Source: Prauserella cavernicola
Lineage (GTDB): Bacteria > Actinomycetota > Actinomycetes > Mycobacteriales > Pseudonocardiaceae
Direction of reading: 5' to 3'
Assembly (NCBI RefSeq): GCF_016595675.1
Contig: NZ_JAENJH010000007.1
Location: forward strand, 267,458 to 331,457
Length of the DNA: 64,000 nucleotides
The notes beneath the pieces are model-generated. The model was not told the DNA's origin and did no database searches. It was given only the letters and a program-made list of their open reading frames with translations. Position 1 is the first letter of the stretch, and every line of letters starts with the position of its first letter. Positions 50,440-59,544 of the stretch are shown piece by piece. A program made the position numbers and the translations under genes.

Positions 50440-51465
50440 TCACCAGGCGCTGGAGCGAGCCCAGAGGTTGATGCCGGACTCGGTGGCATGCGTGTCGATC
50501 TCGGCCAGTTCCTCGTCGGTGAAGCTCAGGTTGTCCAGTGCGGCGACGTTGTCCTCGAGCTGCGCGACGCTGCTGGCGCCGAGCACGGTCGAGGTCATCC
50601 GCTCGTCGCGCAGGGTCCACGCGATCGCGAGCTGCGCGAGGGTCTGCCCGCGCCGCTGCGCGATCTCGTTCAGCGCGCGGACCTTGCCGAGGTTCTCCTC
50701 GGTGAGGAGATCGGTGGACAGCGAGCCCTCGCGGCTGGCCCGCGAGCCGTCCGGGACACCGCCGAGGTAGCGGCCGGTCAGCATGCCCTGCGCGAGGGGT
50801 GAGAAGCCGATGCAGCCCGCACCCTCTCGTTCCAGCGTGTCGAGCAGCCCGCCCTCGATCCAGCGGTTGAGCATCGAGTACGACGGCTGGTGGATGAGCA
50901 GCGGCGTGCCGAGGTCGCGCAGGATCGCGGCCGCCTCGGCGGTCTTCTCCGCGGAGTAGGACGAGATGCCGGCGTAGAGCGCCTTGCCCTGCCGCACGGC
51001 GGTGTCCAGCGCGCCCATCGTCTCCTCCAGCGGAGTGTCCGGGTCGACGCGGTGGGAATAGTAGATGTCGACGTAGTCCACGCCCATCCGGCGCAGGCTC
51101 TGGTCGAGGCTCGCGAGCAGGTACTTGCGGGAGCCCCGGTCGCCGTACGGGCCGGGCCACATGTCGTAGCCCGCCTTGGTGGAGATCACCAGCTCGTCGC
51201 GGTAGGGCCGGAAGTCCGTGGCCAGCACGCGGCCGAAGTTCTCCTCCGCCGAGCCGTACGGCGGGCCGTAGTTGTTCGCCAGGTCGAAGTGCGTGATGCC
51301 CAGGTCGAACGCGCGGCGCAGGATCGCGCGCTGAGTCTCGAGTGGACGGTCGTCACCGAAGTTCTGCCAGAGCCCGAGTGACACCGCGGGCAGCTGCAGT
51401 CCGGAGCGGCCGGTGCGCCGGTAGGGCATGCCGTCGTAGCGCGTGGATGCGGGGACGTAGGTCAT
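50440..51465 (-). CDS. Aldo/keto reductase (YghZ/Gpr-like)
   Basis: 341 aa TIM-barrel NADPH reductase. MPYRRTGRSGLQLPAVSLGLWQNFGDD at the start, DLANNYGPPYGSAEENFG near 62-79 (catalytic Asp/Tyr), KAGYDMWPGPYGDRGSRKYL, and YYSHRVDPDTPLEETMGAL near 140-158 with the catalytic His. The YGPPYGSAE and GYDMWPGPYGDRGSRK segments are those of L-glyceraldehyde 3-phosphate reductase. ATG 51465. Convergent with DUF1295, 17 bp apart. Confidence 0.9.
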   Translation of the reverse strand: MTYVPASTRYDGMPYRRTGRSGLQLPAVSLGLWQNFGDDRPLETQRAILRRAFDLGITHFDLANNYGPPYGSAEENFGRVLATDFRPYRDELVISTKAGYDMWPGPYGDRGSRKYLLASLDQSLRRMGVDYVDIYYSHRVDPDTPLEETMGALDTAVRQGKALYAGISSYSAEKTAEAAAILRDLGTPLLIHQPSYSMLNRWIEGGLLDTLEREGAGCIGFSPLAQGMLTGRYLGGVPDGSRASREGSLSTDLLTEENLGKVRALNEIAQRRGQTLAQLAIAWTLRDERMTSTVLGASSVAQLEDNVAALDNLSFTDEELAEIDTHATESGINLWARSSAW

Positions 51466-51524
51466 GGTCCCGATCTTCGCACGGTGCCCGGCGCCGTGGG
51501 GGCCGAGCGAGCGGAAGCGGCCCG

Positions 51525-52577
51525 TCAGCCCACCCGCTCTCGCAGGCGGCGGGCGACCACCGCGGCGTCGGCGGCGACGCCGCGGATGGAGGCCGACAGC
51601 ACCGTCCGCTGGCCCTCCAGCCCCACGAAGCCGATGCCGGGGTGCAGCGACGCGATTCCCCGGTGCTGCAGGGGCCTGCCGGTCAGGCTCAGCGCCCCGA
51701 GCGGGCGGAGATAGTCCAGCGAGGGCCGGTAGCCGGTGGCGAGGATGACGGTGTCGACGTGCTCGCGGGTGCCGTCGCGCCAGGTCAGCTCGTGGCCCTC
51801 GGCACCGGTGAACAGGTCCCGGCGGTCGGGGTCGCCGCTCGTGAGCGCGCGGCGGTAGCCGCCCGTGTCGAGCACGGGGACGCCGCCTGACCCGTCGCCG
51901 AACAACGGGGCCACCGGCAGGGTGCCGAACGCCGCCAGCACGCGCCAGAACACGGCGTTGCCCCGGCCCTCGGCGGTGAGGAACTCGACCGGCTTGCGTG
52001 TGGCGAGGCTGACCCTGGCGTGCGCGGCCAGCTCCACCGCGATCTGCACGGCGGAGTTTCCTCCACCGACGACGACCACCCGCTTGCCCGCGAACGGGCC
52101 GGGGTGGCGGTAGTCTGCCGAGTGCAGCACCGTGCCCGCGAAGCGCTCGAGGCCGGGCAGCTCCGGCCGGTGTGGACGGTCGAAGGTACCGGTCGCGGCC
52201 ACCACGGCCCGGGCGGTGAACGTGGAGCCGTCCTCGGTCTCGGCCACGTAGCCGTCGCCGCCGGTGCGCACAGCGCGCACTCGCCGTCCCGTGTGGACCT
52301 CGCAGTCCAGGCGCCCGGCGTAGGCGCGCAGGTAGTCGGCCACCTCGTCCCGGTGCGGGTAGCGCTGCGGATCCCCGGGCAGGGCCATGCCGGGCAGCTG
52401 GTTGAACCAGGCCGGGGTGAACAGCGTGAGGCTGTCGTAGTAGCGCGGCCACGAGCCGGCGGGGTCGGGTCCGGCCTCCAGGACGACGGGACGGAACCCC
52501 TGCTCGCGCAGTGCGCCCGCGGCGGCGAGTCCCGACTGGCCGCCGCCGATGATCAGTGCCGTGCTCACCGGGGGCAT
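51525..52577 (-). CDS. Flavin-containing monooxygenase-like NAD(P)/FAD oxidoreductase
   Basis: 350 aa with two dinucleotide loops: GGGQSGLAAAGAL near 11-23 for FAD and VVVGGGNSAVQIAVEL near 168-183 for NADPH. ATGTFDRPH near 130 and ILATGYRPSLDYL near 272 are the usual connecting motifs. Belongs to the CzcO/trimethylamine-monooxygenase-like group. ATG 52577. Substrate unknown. Single gene, divergent from the TMEM175-like gene. Confidence 0.87.
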   Translation of the reverse strand: MPPVSTALIIGGGQSGLAAAGALREQGFRPVVLEAGPDPAGSWPRYYDSLTLFTPAWFNQLPGMALPGDPQRYPHRDEVADYLRAYAGRLDCEVHTGRRVRAVRTGGDGYVAETEDGSTFTARAVVAATGTFDRPHRPELPGLERFAGTVLHSADYRHPGPFAGKRVVVVGGGNSAVQIAVELAAHARVSLATRKPVEFLTAEGRGNAVFWRVLAAFGTLPVAPLFGDGSGGVPVLDTGGYRRALTSGDPDRRDLFTGAEGHELTWRDGTREHVDTVILATGYRPSLDYLRPLGALSLTGRPLQHRGIASLHPGIGFVGLEGQRTVLSASIRGVAADAAVVARRLRERVG

Positions 52578-52695
52578 TCTGTGCCGACTCCGGTGCCGCG
52601 CGCAACGGAAATATCGGGCACCTCACCGGGAGTCCGGCGGGGGCCGGCAGGCGCGGCCGTAGCCGGATGTGTTGACGCGCCGGGAAAATAGCGGG

Positions 52696-53313
52696 ATGCG
52701 GGTAGACGAGGCACTCGCCGCCGCCGCGCAACGGCAACAGGTGTTCGCCGACGCGGTCATCGCCATCGCCGTCACGCTGCTCGCCCTGGGCCTGCCGGTG
52801 CCGCGGGGCGACACCAACGCCGAGCTGCTGGCCTCGGCGGGTGAGCACCTGGACGACTACTCGATGTTCTGCATCAGTTTCGTCGTGATCTTCCTGCGGT
52901 GGTCGAGCCATCACCGTGTGTTCCGCTACGTGGTGGGCACCGACCGCACGGTCGGCCTGCTGTCGGGCGTCTGGCTCTTCCTGCTGGTGCTGACGCCGTT
53001 CACGACCGAGGTGCTCAGCGGCGACGGTGCGTTCCAGGTGCGGTTCGGCCTCTACGCGACCGTGCAGGGTCTGGTGAGCGTCACGTTCCTGTTCATGACT
53101 CGTCACGTGGTGCGTACCGGGCTGGCGCGTGACGTGGCTCCCTCCGCGGTGTTCAGCCACGCCATCGGCGGGTCGGCGACCTCGGCCGCGGGCTTCTTCG
53201 TCTCCATCCCGGTGTCGTTCGTGACGCCGTGGGCCTACGCGTTGTGGGCCGCGGTTCCCGTCCTCGCCGGCGTGCTCGCCCGTGCCCGCAGGCGCGCGGC
53301 GGGGCTGGCGTGA
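52696..53313 (+). CDS. TMEM175-like (DUF1211) membrane channel protein
   Basis: 205 aa from ATG 52696, with no strong ribosome site. Six hydrophobic helices. The first helix holds the family signature: QQVFADAVIAIAVTLLALGLPVP, where TMEM175 proteins read RFSDxVxAIAxTLLxL; FRWSSHHRVF-like segment LRWSSHHRVFRYV follows helix 2. Bacterial relatives conduct potassium. The usual Ser of FSD is Ala here. Confidence 0.82.
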   Translation: MRVDEALAAAAQRQQVFADAVIAIAVTLLALGLPVPRGDTNAELLASAGEHLDDYSMFCISFVVIFLRWSSHHRVFRYVVGTDRTVGLLSGVWLFLLVLTPFTTEVLSGDGAFQVRFGLYATVQGLVSVTFLFMTRHVVRTGLARDVAPSAVFSHAIGGSATSAAGFFVSIPVSFVTPWAYALWAAVPVLAGVLARARRRAAGLA

Positions 53314-53529
53314 GTGCTATCGTCGAGACCGGTTGTTCACGAGACGCGAGTCTGTCAGGGAGTTTTTCGCCGTGGTGGCTGAGGACGACATCTCCGGGTG
53401 ATACCCCGAGCACGACCAGCGGTGGCCGGTGGTTCCGGTGTCACCGCGATGGGTCGTGTCGTCGTTTCCTGACCCTGTTCCTTTTCCGGGTGCCTTTGTG
53501 CTGCCCGGCTTCGCGCGTGAGGACTGTCC
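53314..53529 (+). promoter_or_regulatory. Long leader of the ABC-F gene with a possible short upstream frame
   Basis: 216 bp without a main gene. A 7-codon frame (MGRVVVS, 53449-53472) ends 57 bp before the ABC-F start, and GC-rich segments around 53415-53445 can form alternative hairpins. Antibiotic-inducible ABC-F genes of Gram-positives are often controlled by such leaders through ribosome stalling. Evidence here is position and layout only. Confidence 0.35.
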
Positions 53530-55158
53530 GTGTCCAAGACCTTCATCGGGTGTGCCAACCTGTCGTTCTCCTGGCCCGACGGCACTGCCGTTTTCGAGAA
53601 CCTGAGCTTCACCGTCGGTGCCGGGCGCACCGGCCTCGTCGCCCCCAACGGTGCGGGCAAGACCACACTGCTGCGCCTGATCGCGGGCGTCCACGAGCCC
53701 GCGAGCGGTTCGGTGACGGTCGACGGCGTACTCGGCTACCTGCCCCAGAACCTCCCGCTGGACGGCGATCGCACCGTCGCCGAGGTGCTGGAGATCGCGC
53801 CCGTCGTGCGCGCGCTCGCCGCCATCGAGGCGGGGGACGCGAGCGAGGAGCACTTCACCGCGGTGGGCTCCGACTGGGACATCGAGGAGCGGGCCCGCGG
53901 TGAACTGGACCGGCTGGGGCTCGGCGACGTCGCCCTCGACCGGCGCCTCGCCACGCTCAGTGGCGGGCAGATCGTCTCGCTCGGGCTGGCGGCGCAGCTG
54001 GTGAAGCAGCCCGACGTCCTGGTGCTCGACGAGCCCACCAACAACCTCGACCGGCAGTCGCGGGAACGGCTCTACGGCCTGCTCGGCGACTGGAAGGGCT
54101 GCCTGCTGCTGGTCAGTCACGACCGCGAGCTGCTGGACCGGATGGACCGGATCGCCGAGCTGGAACCGGACACCTGGCGGCTGTTCGGTGGCGGCTTCAC
54201 CGAGTACGAGGCCGCGAAGGAGGCCGCCAGGGACGTGGCGGAGAAGAACCTCCGCAACGCCGAGCAGGAGCTCAAACGCGAGAAGCGCGAGCTGCAGCAG
54301 GCCAGGGAGCGGGCGGCGCGCCGCGCGAGTGCGGGCGCGCGCTCCAACACCGACATCCCGAGGATCGTGCAGGGCGGGCTCAAACGGCGTGCGCAGGAGT
54401 CGGCGGGCAAGGCCAACGAACTGCACTCCCAGCGCGTCGAGGGCGCCAAGGCCAAAGTGGACGAAGCCGATCGCGCGCTGCGCGAGGACGAGACCATCGC
54501 GTTGTCGCTGCCGGACACCACGGTGCCCGCGGGGCGCACCGTGTTCCACGGCGAGCACCTGCGGGTGCACCACGACGGGCACGGGCTGTTCGCGGGCGAC
54601 GGCGTCGACCTCGTCATCCGGGGGCCGGAGCGGATCGCGCTCACCGGAGCCAACGGCTCGGGCAAGTCCACCCTGCTGCGGCTCGTCGCGGGCCTGCGCG
54701 AACCGGACGCCGGGCTGTTGACCCGGGCAGACGGCCGCGTCGCCTACCTGTCGCAGCGGCTGGACCTGCTCGACCTCGAGCGCAGCACCGCCGAGAACCT
54801 GCGCGCGTTCGCGCCTGCCAGGTCCACCACGGACCGGATGCACCTGCTGGCGCGCTTCCTGTTCCGCGCCGAGCGGGCGGAGCTGCCGGTGGGCTGGCTC
54901 TCGGGTGGGGAACGGCTGCGCGCCACGTTGCTGTGCGTGCTGTCGGCCGAGCCCGCGCCGCACCTGCTGCTGCTCGACGAGCCGACCAACAACCTGGACC
55001 TGCGCAGCGCCGAGCAGTTGACGAGCGCGGTGAACTCCTACCGGGGCGCCTTCGTGGTCGTCAGCCACGACCACCGGTTCCTCGCCGACATCGGGGTGCG
55101 GCGCTGGCTGCGGCTGGCCGGGGGAGAGCTGACCGAGACGGGACCGCCGACGGACTAG
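53530..55158 (+). CDS. ABC-F family ATPase (ribosome-associated, possible antibiotic protection)
   Basis: 542 aa from GTG 53530 (GAGGACT upstream). Two ATPase cassettes without membrane segments: first Walker A APNGAGKTT at 38-46, LSGGQ and LVLDEPTNNLD; second GANGSGKST near 376, LSGGERLR near 458 and LLLDEPTNNLD near 483. A charged linker of about 110 residues (220-330) joins them. ABC-F proteins bind the ribosomal E site; actinomycete members often protect from macrolides, lincosamides or pleuromutilins, others are housekeeping. The long leader suggests inducible control. Confidence 0.9.
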   Translation: MSKTFIGCANLSFSWPDGTAVFENLSFTVGAGRTGLVAPNGAGKTTLLRLIAGVHEPASGSVTVDGVLGYLPQNLPLDGDRTVAEVLEIAPVVRALAAIEAGDASEEHFTAVGSDWDIEERARGELDRLGLGDVALDRRLATLSGGQIVSLGLAAQLVKQPDVLVLDEPTNNLDRQSRERLYGLLGDWKGCLLLVSHDRELLDRMDRIAELEPDTWRLFGGGFTEYEAAKEAARDVAEKNLRNAEQELKREKRELQQARERAARRASAGARSNTDIPRIVQGGLKRRAQESAGKANELHSQRVEGAKAKVDEADRALREDETIALSLPDTTVPAGRTVFHGEHLRVHHDGHGLFAGDGVDLVIRGPERIALTGANGSGKSTLLRLVAGLREPDAGLLTRADGRVAYLSQRLDLLDLERSTAENLRAFAPARSTTDRMHLLARFLFRAERAELPVGWLSGGERLRATLLCVLSAEPAPHLLLLDEPTNNLDLRSAEQLTSAVNSYRGAFVVVSHDHRFLADIGVRRWLRLAGGELTETGPPTD

Positions 55159-55760
55159 GGAGCGTCACCGCCCGCCGCTTCGCGGGCCGCTCGCTCGACG
55201 CGGTCGCGGTGCTCGCGCCACTGGTCGCCGGGGGCGATGCTGCCGTCGCCGGGGTGCCTGCCGACGGCGCCGTCGAGGAGCTCGCGGACGATGTCGGCGT
55301 GCCCCGCGTGGCGGTGGGTCTCGGCGGTCATGTGGACGAGGATGTGGTGCAGGGTCGTGTTCGCGCGGTCGCTTGGCCAGTGCGGCACGAGGCCGGCGGA
55401 GTCCAGTGCGAGCTCGCGGATCGTGGTGTCCGCGTGCTCGCACACCTGCTGGTACCGGCCGACGATCTCGGCGCGCGACTCGTCGGCTCTGGCCCACATG
55501 TCGACGTTGGGGTCGGCGTCGGCGTTGTCAAGGTCGCGCAGCCAGGGCAGCGTGTCCAGCAACGGGCGCCCGAAGGTGTCGCCGAAGTAGCCCGCCTCGC
55601 ACCCGGTGAGGTGCTTGACCAGCCCGAGCAGGTTGGTGCCTGTCGGCGTGAGCGGGCGGCGCGCGGCGTACTCCGAGAGCCCGTCGAGCTTCCACAGCAT
55701 CGCCTCGCGGCCTGCCTGCAGGTAACGGTGGAGGGTGTCCTTGGGATCGGGTGCGGTCAT
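55155..55760 (-). CDS. DinB superfamily (DUF664) protein
   Basis: 201 aa four-helix-bundle protein. Metal-type histidines: VKHLTGCEAGYFG near 48 and LHHILVHMTAETHRHAGHADIVRELLDG near 137-164. Some relatives are mycothiol- or bacillithiol-dependent transferases, which would suit an actinomycete; the reaction here is unknown. Its stop overlaps that of the ABC-F gene by 4 bp on the opposite strand. Confidence 0.87.
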   Translation of the reverse strand: MTAPDPKDTLHRYLQAGREAMLWKLDGLSEYAARRPLTPTGTNLLGLVKHLTGCEAGYFGDTFGRPLLDTLPWLRDLDNADADPNVDMWARADESRAEIVGRYQQVCEHADTTIRELALDSAGLVPHWPSDRANTTLHHILVHMTAETHRHAGHADIVRELLDGAVGRHPGDGSIAPGDQWREHRDRVERAAREAAGGDAP

Positions 55761-55839
55761 GCGCCCACACTGTCACGGCGCGCGGGCCCTCGCGGTCCAC
55801 AGTGGAACGGGTGTCCCGGAACGCGGCGAAGATCCGGTA

Positions 55840-55845
55840 TTGACA
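55840..55845 (+). promoter_or_regulatory. -35-like TTGACA before the Nramp-like gene
   Basis: TTGACA at 55840-55845, 82 bp upstream of the Nramp-like start, in an unusually AT-containing part of the divergent gap. No convincing -10 follows at 16-18 bp, so the promoter is tentative. Confidence 0.3.
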
Positions 55846-55926
55846 CTATCGGGTGATCTGCGCCACTCTTGCTGGGCGCTGCGCGACTGGTAGAGATTCA
55901 CCACCCGCGTGAGATGAGGCAGCCGT

Positions 55927-57375
55927 ATGACGCAGACCGGTGGCCCGAAGCGAGAACAGCCCACGCTCCCGAGCAAGCACCTGCCCCCGGTCGGCTTCCG
56001 TGACCTGCCGGAACCGGTGCGGCTACGCAAGATCACCGGTGCCAGCGTGATCATCCTGGCCACCGCCATCGGCTCGGGCGAGATGATCCTCTGGCCCTAC
56101 ATCACCACCCAGGTCGGCTTCACGTTCATGTGGGCCGCGCTGATCGGCTTCGGCATCCAGTTCTTCCTGAACATGGAGATCGAGCGCTACACGCTGGCCA
56201 CGGGGGAGTCGGCGATCACCGGCTTCGCGCGGTTCTGGAAACCGTGGTGGTGGCTGTTCATCCTGTTCGCGCTGTTCCAGAACTTCTGGCCAGGCTGGGC
56301 GACGGGCGCCTCGACCGCGGTGTCGTTCATCTTCGACCTCGGGGACGGCGCGCCGATCGTGCCGATGACGATCGCGGCGCTCGTGGCCATCGGCATCACG
56401 CTCACGCTCTCGCCCGTTGTGTACCAGTGGGTCGAGAGGATCCAGGGCGTGCTGGTGGGGCTGATCCTGCTGTTCGTCGTCATCGCCGTTCCCGCCGCCA
56501 CGACGAGCGAGGCCTGGGGTGCGCTGGTCACCGAGGGCATCGGCGACATCGGCTTCCCGATCGGGGAGAGCGGCCTGAGCATCGCGCTGCTGCTGGGCGC
56601 ATTGGCCTTCGCCGGCGCGGGCGGCGCCAACAACCTGGTGCAGAGCAACTACATCCGCGACAAGGGCATGGGCATGGGCAAGCACATGCCGCGCATCGTG
56701 TCGCCGGTGACGGGGCACGAGGAGGCCCGCCCCTCGCTCGGCTACGTGTTCCCGACCGACGAGGAGAACATGCGCCGGTGGCGGGGCTGGTGGAAGGTCG
56801 CCAACTGGGAACAGTTCATCACGTTCTTCCTCATCGGCGTCCTCACGCTGGTGGTCCTGACCGTGCTGGCCTACTCCACGCTGCCCGCGGGCACGGTGCG
56901 CGAGGAGGATCTCGCGTTCCTGTTCATGGAGGGCGAGGTGCTCAAGGAGGTCGTGGCGCCGTGGTTCGGCACCGCCTTCTGGTGGGCCGCGGTCTTCGCC
57001 CTGTTCTCCACCAACCTCGGGATCATCGACTACACGTGCAGGCTCATCGCCGACCAGCTCAAGATCAACGCGCTGAAGGACAGCACGTACTGGAGCGAGA
57101 GCAAGCTCTACGCGGCGTTCGTGTGGCTGATGATCGTGCTCGGCTCGGTGATCCTGATGTCGGGCGTGAACCAGCCGTTCCTGCTCGTGGTGATCTCGTC
57201 GTCGATCGCGGGCGTGCAGATGTTCATCTACTCGGGACTGCTGATGATGCTCAACCGCAGGGCGCTGCCGGAGGGCGTGCGGATCACGTGGCCGCGCATG
57301 GCGGTGCTGGGCGTGTCGTTCGTGTTCTTCGGGTTCCTGTCGGTGCTGCTCGTCCTCGATGCGCTGGGGCTGTGA
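55927..57375 (+). CDS. Nramp-superfamily transporter without the metal-site motifs
   Basis: 482 aa, 11-12 transmembrane helices of the Nramp/APC fold. In helix 1, where Nramp metal transporters have DPGN, it has AIGSGEMILWPYITTQVG (near 46-63). In helix 6, where they have MPH, it reads GAGGANNLVQSNY (near 232-244). Both metal ligands are therefore missing, and a different cargo is likely. TM10-like NLGIIDYTCRLIADQLK is conserved with related GSGE-type proteins. Followed 3 bp later by a tiny membrane peptide. Confidence 0.82.
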   Translation: MTQTGGPKREQPTLPSKHLPPVGFRDLPEPVRLRKITGASVIILATAIGSGEMILWPYITTQVGFTFMWAALIGFGIQFFLNMEIERYTLATGESAITGFARFWKPWWWLFILFALFQNFWPGWATGASTAVSFIFDLGDGAPIVPMTIAALVAIGITLTLSPVVYQWVERIQGVLVGLILLFVVIAVPAATTSEAWGALVTEGIGDIGFPIGESGLSIALLLGALAFAGAGGANNLVQSNYIRDKGMGMGKHMPRIVSPVTGHEEARPSLGYVFPTDEENMRRWRGWWKVANWEQFITFFLIGVLTLVVLTVLAYSTLPAGTVREEDLAFLFMEGEVLKEVVAPWFGTAFWWAAVFALFSTNLGIIDYTCRLIADQLKINALKDSTYWSESKLYAAFVWLMIVLGSVILMSGVNQPFLLVVISSSIAGVQMFIYSGLLMMLNRRALPEGVRITWPRMAVLGVSFVFFGFLSVLLVLDALGL

Positions 57376-57378
57376 CCG

Positions 57379-57471
57379 GTGCTGAAGCGACTGTGGCTGC
57401 GCGTGCTCGTGGCGATGACGATCTGGATGGCGCTGCTCGGCGTGATGTGGGTGGCGGGCATTCTCGGCTGA
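57379..57471 (+). CDS. 30-residue single-helix membrane microprotein
   Basis: GTG 57379 to TGA 57471, 3 bp after the Nramp-like stop. The predicted peptide begins MLKRLWLRV and continues as one unbroken hydrophobic helix rich in Val, Met, Trp and Gly. Basic residues at the N-terminus would keep that end inside. The size, position and composition resemble small accessory subunits found directly after some APC-fold transporters (for example MetS). No ribosome site of its own, so translational coupling is likely. Confidence 0.55.
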   Translation: MLKRLWLRVLVAMTIWMALLGVMWVAGILG

Positions 57472-57477
57472 GCCCGC

Positions 57478-58509
57478 TCAGGGCAGCGACGGGGGCAGGC
57501 CGAACGCGGCGAGGTGCTCGGCGCCGATGAAGGTGGTGAGCTCGGCGATCCGGTCGCCGCGCAGGGTCAGCGCCGTGATCGACCAGCCCGCGTGCACGCC
57601 CTGGGCCTCGTTCCACAGGTAGGCCCCGACGGCGGGCTGGCCGTTGGCGGTGGTGGGCAGGTGCCGCCAGCTGCCGCAGCTGCCCAGCGGCACCGCCACC
57701 GCGAAGTCGGTGACGGCGTCGAGGCCCTGGTACCAGTGCGGCAGCGGTGGCATGGACCAGGTGACGTCCTCGGTGAGCAGTGCGAGCAACGCGTCGGCGT
57801 CGGCGCGCTCGAGCGCGGAGGTGTAGCCGGCGACGATGTCGCGCACGCGCGCGTCGTCCAGCGCGCGCAGTGTCTGCTGCTGCGTGGCGTCGGGGATGCG
57901 CTCGGCGACGATGCGGCGCGCCCGTTGCAGCGCGCTGTTCACCGACGCGGTCGTGGTGTCCATCGCCTCGGCGATCTCGGCCGCCGAGAACCCGAGCACC
58001 TCGAACAGCAGCAACGCGGCGCGCTGGTTTCCCGGCAGGTGCTGGCAGGCCGCGACGAAGGCGATCTCGACGGCCTCGCGCTGTTCGTAGCGCGCGTGCG
58101 GGGCCAGCGGCCCGTCGCCGAGCGCGGTGTCCGGGTACGGGCCCAGCCACGGCACGTCGTCGCGGGCGGTGTCTCCCACCACGGCGCGCTCGCTGGCCGG
58201 ACCGAGGTCGACGGGCAGCGCGCGCCTGCCCCTGCTGGTCACCGTGTCGAGGCAGGTGCGGGTGGCGACCGTGTAGAGCCACGACCGCAGCGAGCTGCGG
58301 CCCTCGAACTTCGCGAGCCCCCGCCACGCCCGCAGCAGTGCGTCCTGCAACGCGTCCTCGGCGTCGTGGACCGAGCCCAGCATGCGATAGCAGTGCGCGT
58401 GCAGCTCCGTCCGCATTGGGCTCACGAGGCGCGTGAACGCGGCGTCGTCGCCGGCGCGGGCGCGGGCGAGATCGGCGTCTCGCGAGGCCGTCGCGGAAAT
58501 CTCGGTCAT
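57478..58509 (-). CDS. SigG/TIGR02960-type ECF sigma factor with SnoaL-like C-terminal domain
   Basis: 343 aa. Sigma-2 near 22-90 (AFTRLVSPMRTELHAHCYRMLGS, DALLRAWRGLAKFEGRSSLR), sigma-4 near 155-205 (HLPGNQRAALLLFEVLGFSA, TTASVNSALQRARRIV), then a SnoaL/NTF2-like domain near 215-335 (VRDIVAGYTSALERADADALLALL). The C-terminal domain replaces an anti-sigma factor as the regulator in such ECFs. Divergent from an alpha/beta hydrolase across 86 bp, the most likely target. Confidence 0.9.
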   Translation of the reverse strand: MTEISATASRDADLARARAGDDAAFTRLVSPMRTELHAHCYRMLGSVHDAEDALQDALLRAWRGLAKFEGRSSLRSWLYTVATRTCLDTVTSRGRRALPVDLGPASERAVVGDTARDDVPWLGPYPDTALGDGPLAPHARYEQREAVEIAFVAACQHLPGNQRAALLLFEVLGFSAAEIAEAMDTTTASVNSALQRARRIVAERIPDATQQQTLRALDDARVRDIVAGYTSALERADADALLALLTEDVTWSMPPLPHWYQGLDAVTDFAVAVPLGSCGSWRHLPTTANGQPAVGAYLWNEAQGVHAGWSITALTLRGDRIAELTTFIGAEHLAAFGLPPSLP

Positions 58510-58595
58510 GGCGATGATTCTGCCCCACCCGGGCAGTCACCTTCCCGGAATCGACAGTTCCCACCGCATCCGGCAGCACTGCCAGGAGGAATCCC

Positions 58596-59426
58596 ATGAA
58601 CCAGCCCACCGCATCCGTCACCGCCGGTGTCCTGCGCGTCCGGGACGCGCGCCTGTACTACGAGGTCCGTGGGCAGGGGCCCGTGGTCCTGCTCGTCGGC
58701 GCCCCGATGGACGCCCGGTCGTTCGAGCCGCTGGCCGAGCTGCTCGCCACCGACCACACCGTGCTCACCACCGACCCGCGCGGCATCAACCGCAGCGAGG
58801 TCGACGACCGCGACCAGGACTCGACGGCGGAGCTGCGCGCGAGCGACCTCTCCGCGCTGCTGGCCCACCTCGACGCGGGGCCGGCGGCGGTGCTGGGCTC
58901 CAGCGGCGGCGCGGTGAGCGTGCTGGCGCTGGCCCAGGCGCATCCGGACCAGGTGCACACCGTGATCGCGCACGAGCCGCCGCTGGACGAGCTGCTCGAT
59001 GACCGAGACGAGCTGCGCGAGCGCACCGAGGACATCATCGCCACACACCTGTCGGGCGACGTGCTGGGTGCGGCGCGCAAGTTCCTCGCCGTGGCCAACA
59101 TTGAGCTGCCCGACGAGGTCGTCGAGCAGATCTGGGGTGGGCAGCACAGTGAGCAGGACATCGCCGACGCCGACTACCAGCACGCCCGCATGATGCGGCC
59201 CACCACCCGGTGGATCCCCGACGTCGAGCGGCTGCGCTCGGTGTCCTCGCGCATCGTCGTGGGGATCGGCGAGGCGTCGGGAGGCCAGCTGTGCGAACGG
59301 ACCTCGCTCGCGCTCGCGGCCTCGCTCGGCATCGAGGCCACCCGGTTCCCCGGCGACCACGTCGGCTTCGCGGAGGACCCCGTCGCGTTCGCCGGGCGGT
59401 TGCGCGCGGTGCTCGGCGAGCGCTGA
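58596..59426 (+). CDS. Alpha/beta hydrolase
   Basis: 276 aa. Nucleophile elbow LGSSGGAVS near 104-112 (Ser in GxSxG), DPRGINRSE near 66 and the catalytic His in FPGDHVGFAED near 249-259. ATG 58596 with CAGGAGGAA upstream. Soluble; no signal peptide. Divergent from the SigG-like sigma factor and probably in its regulon. Substrate unknown. Confidence 0.88.
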   Translation: MNQPTASVTAGVLRVRDARLYYEVRGQGPVVLLVGAPMDARSFEPLAELLATDHTVLTTDPRGINRSEVDDRDQDSTAELRASDLSALLAHLDAGPAAVLGSSGGAVSVLALAQAHPDQVHTVIAHEPPLDELLDDRDELRERTEDIIATHLSGDVLGAARKFLAVANIELPDEVVEQIWGGQHSEQDIADADYQHARMMRPTTRWIPDVERLRSVSSRIVVGIGEASGGQLCERTSLALAASLGIEATRFPGDHVGFAEDPVAFAGRLRAVLGER

Positions 59427-59544
59427 GCGAGGGCCCGCGCCGGAGGCAGGGGCGAAGGCCCCGCGGGCAGGGGACCTTCGCTTCTGCCGGTACCGGCGGT
59501 CGCGGGGCATCGTTGGTGGTGGCTGCGAGGTTCGGAGGCACGCG

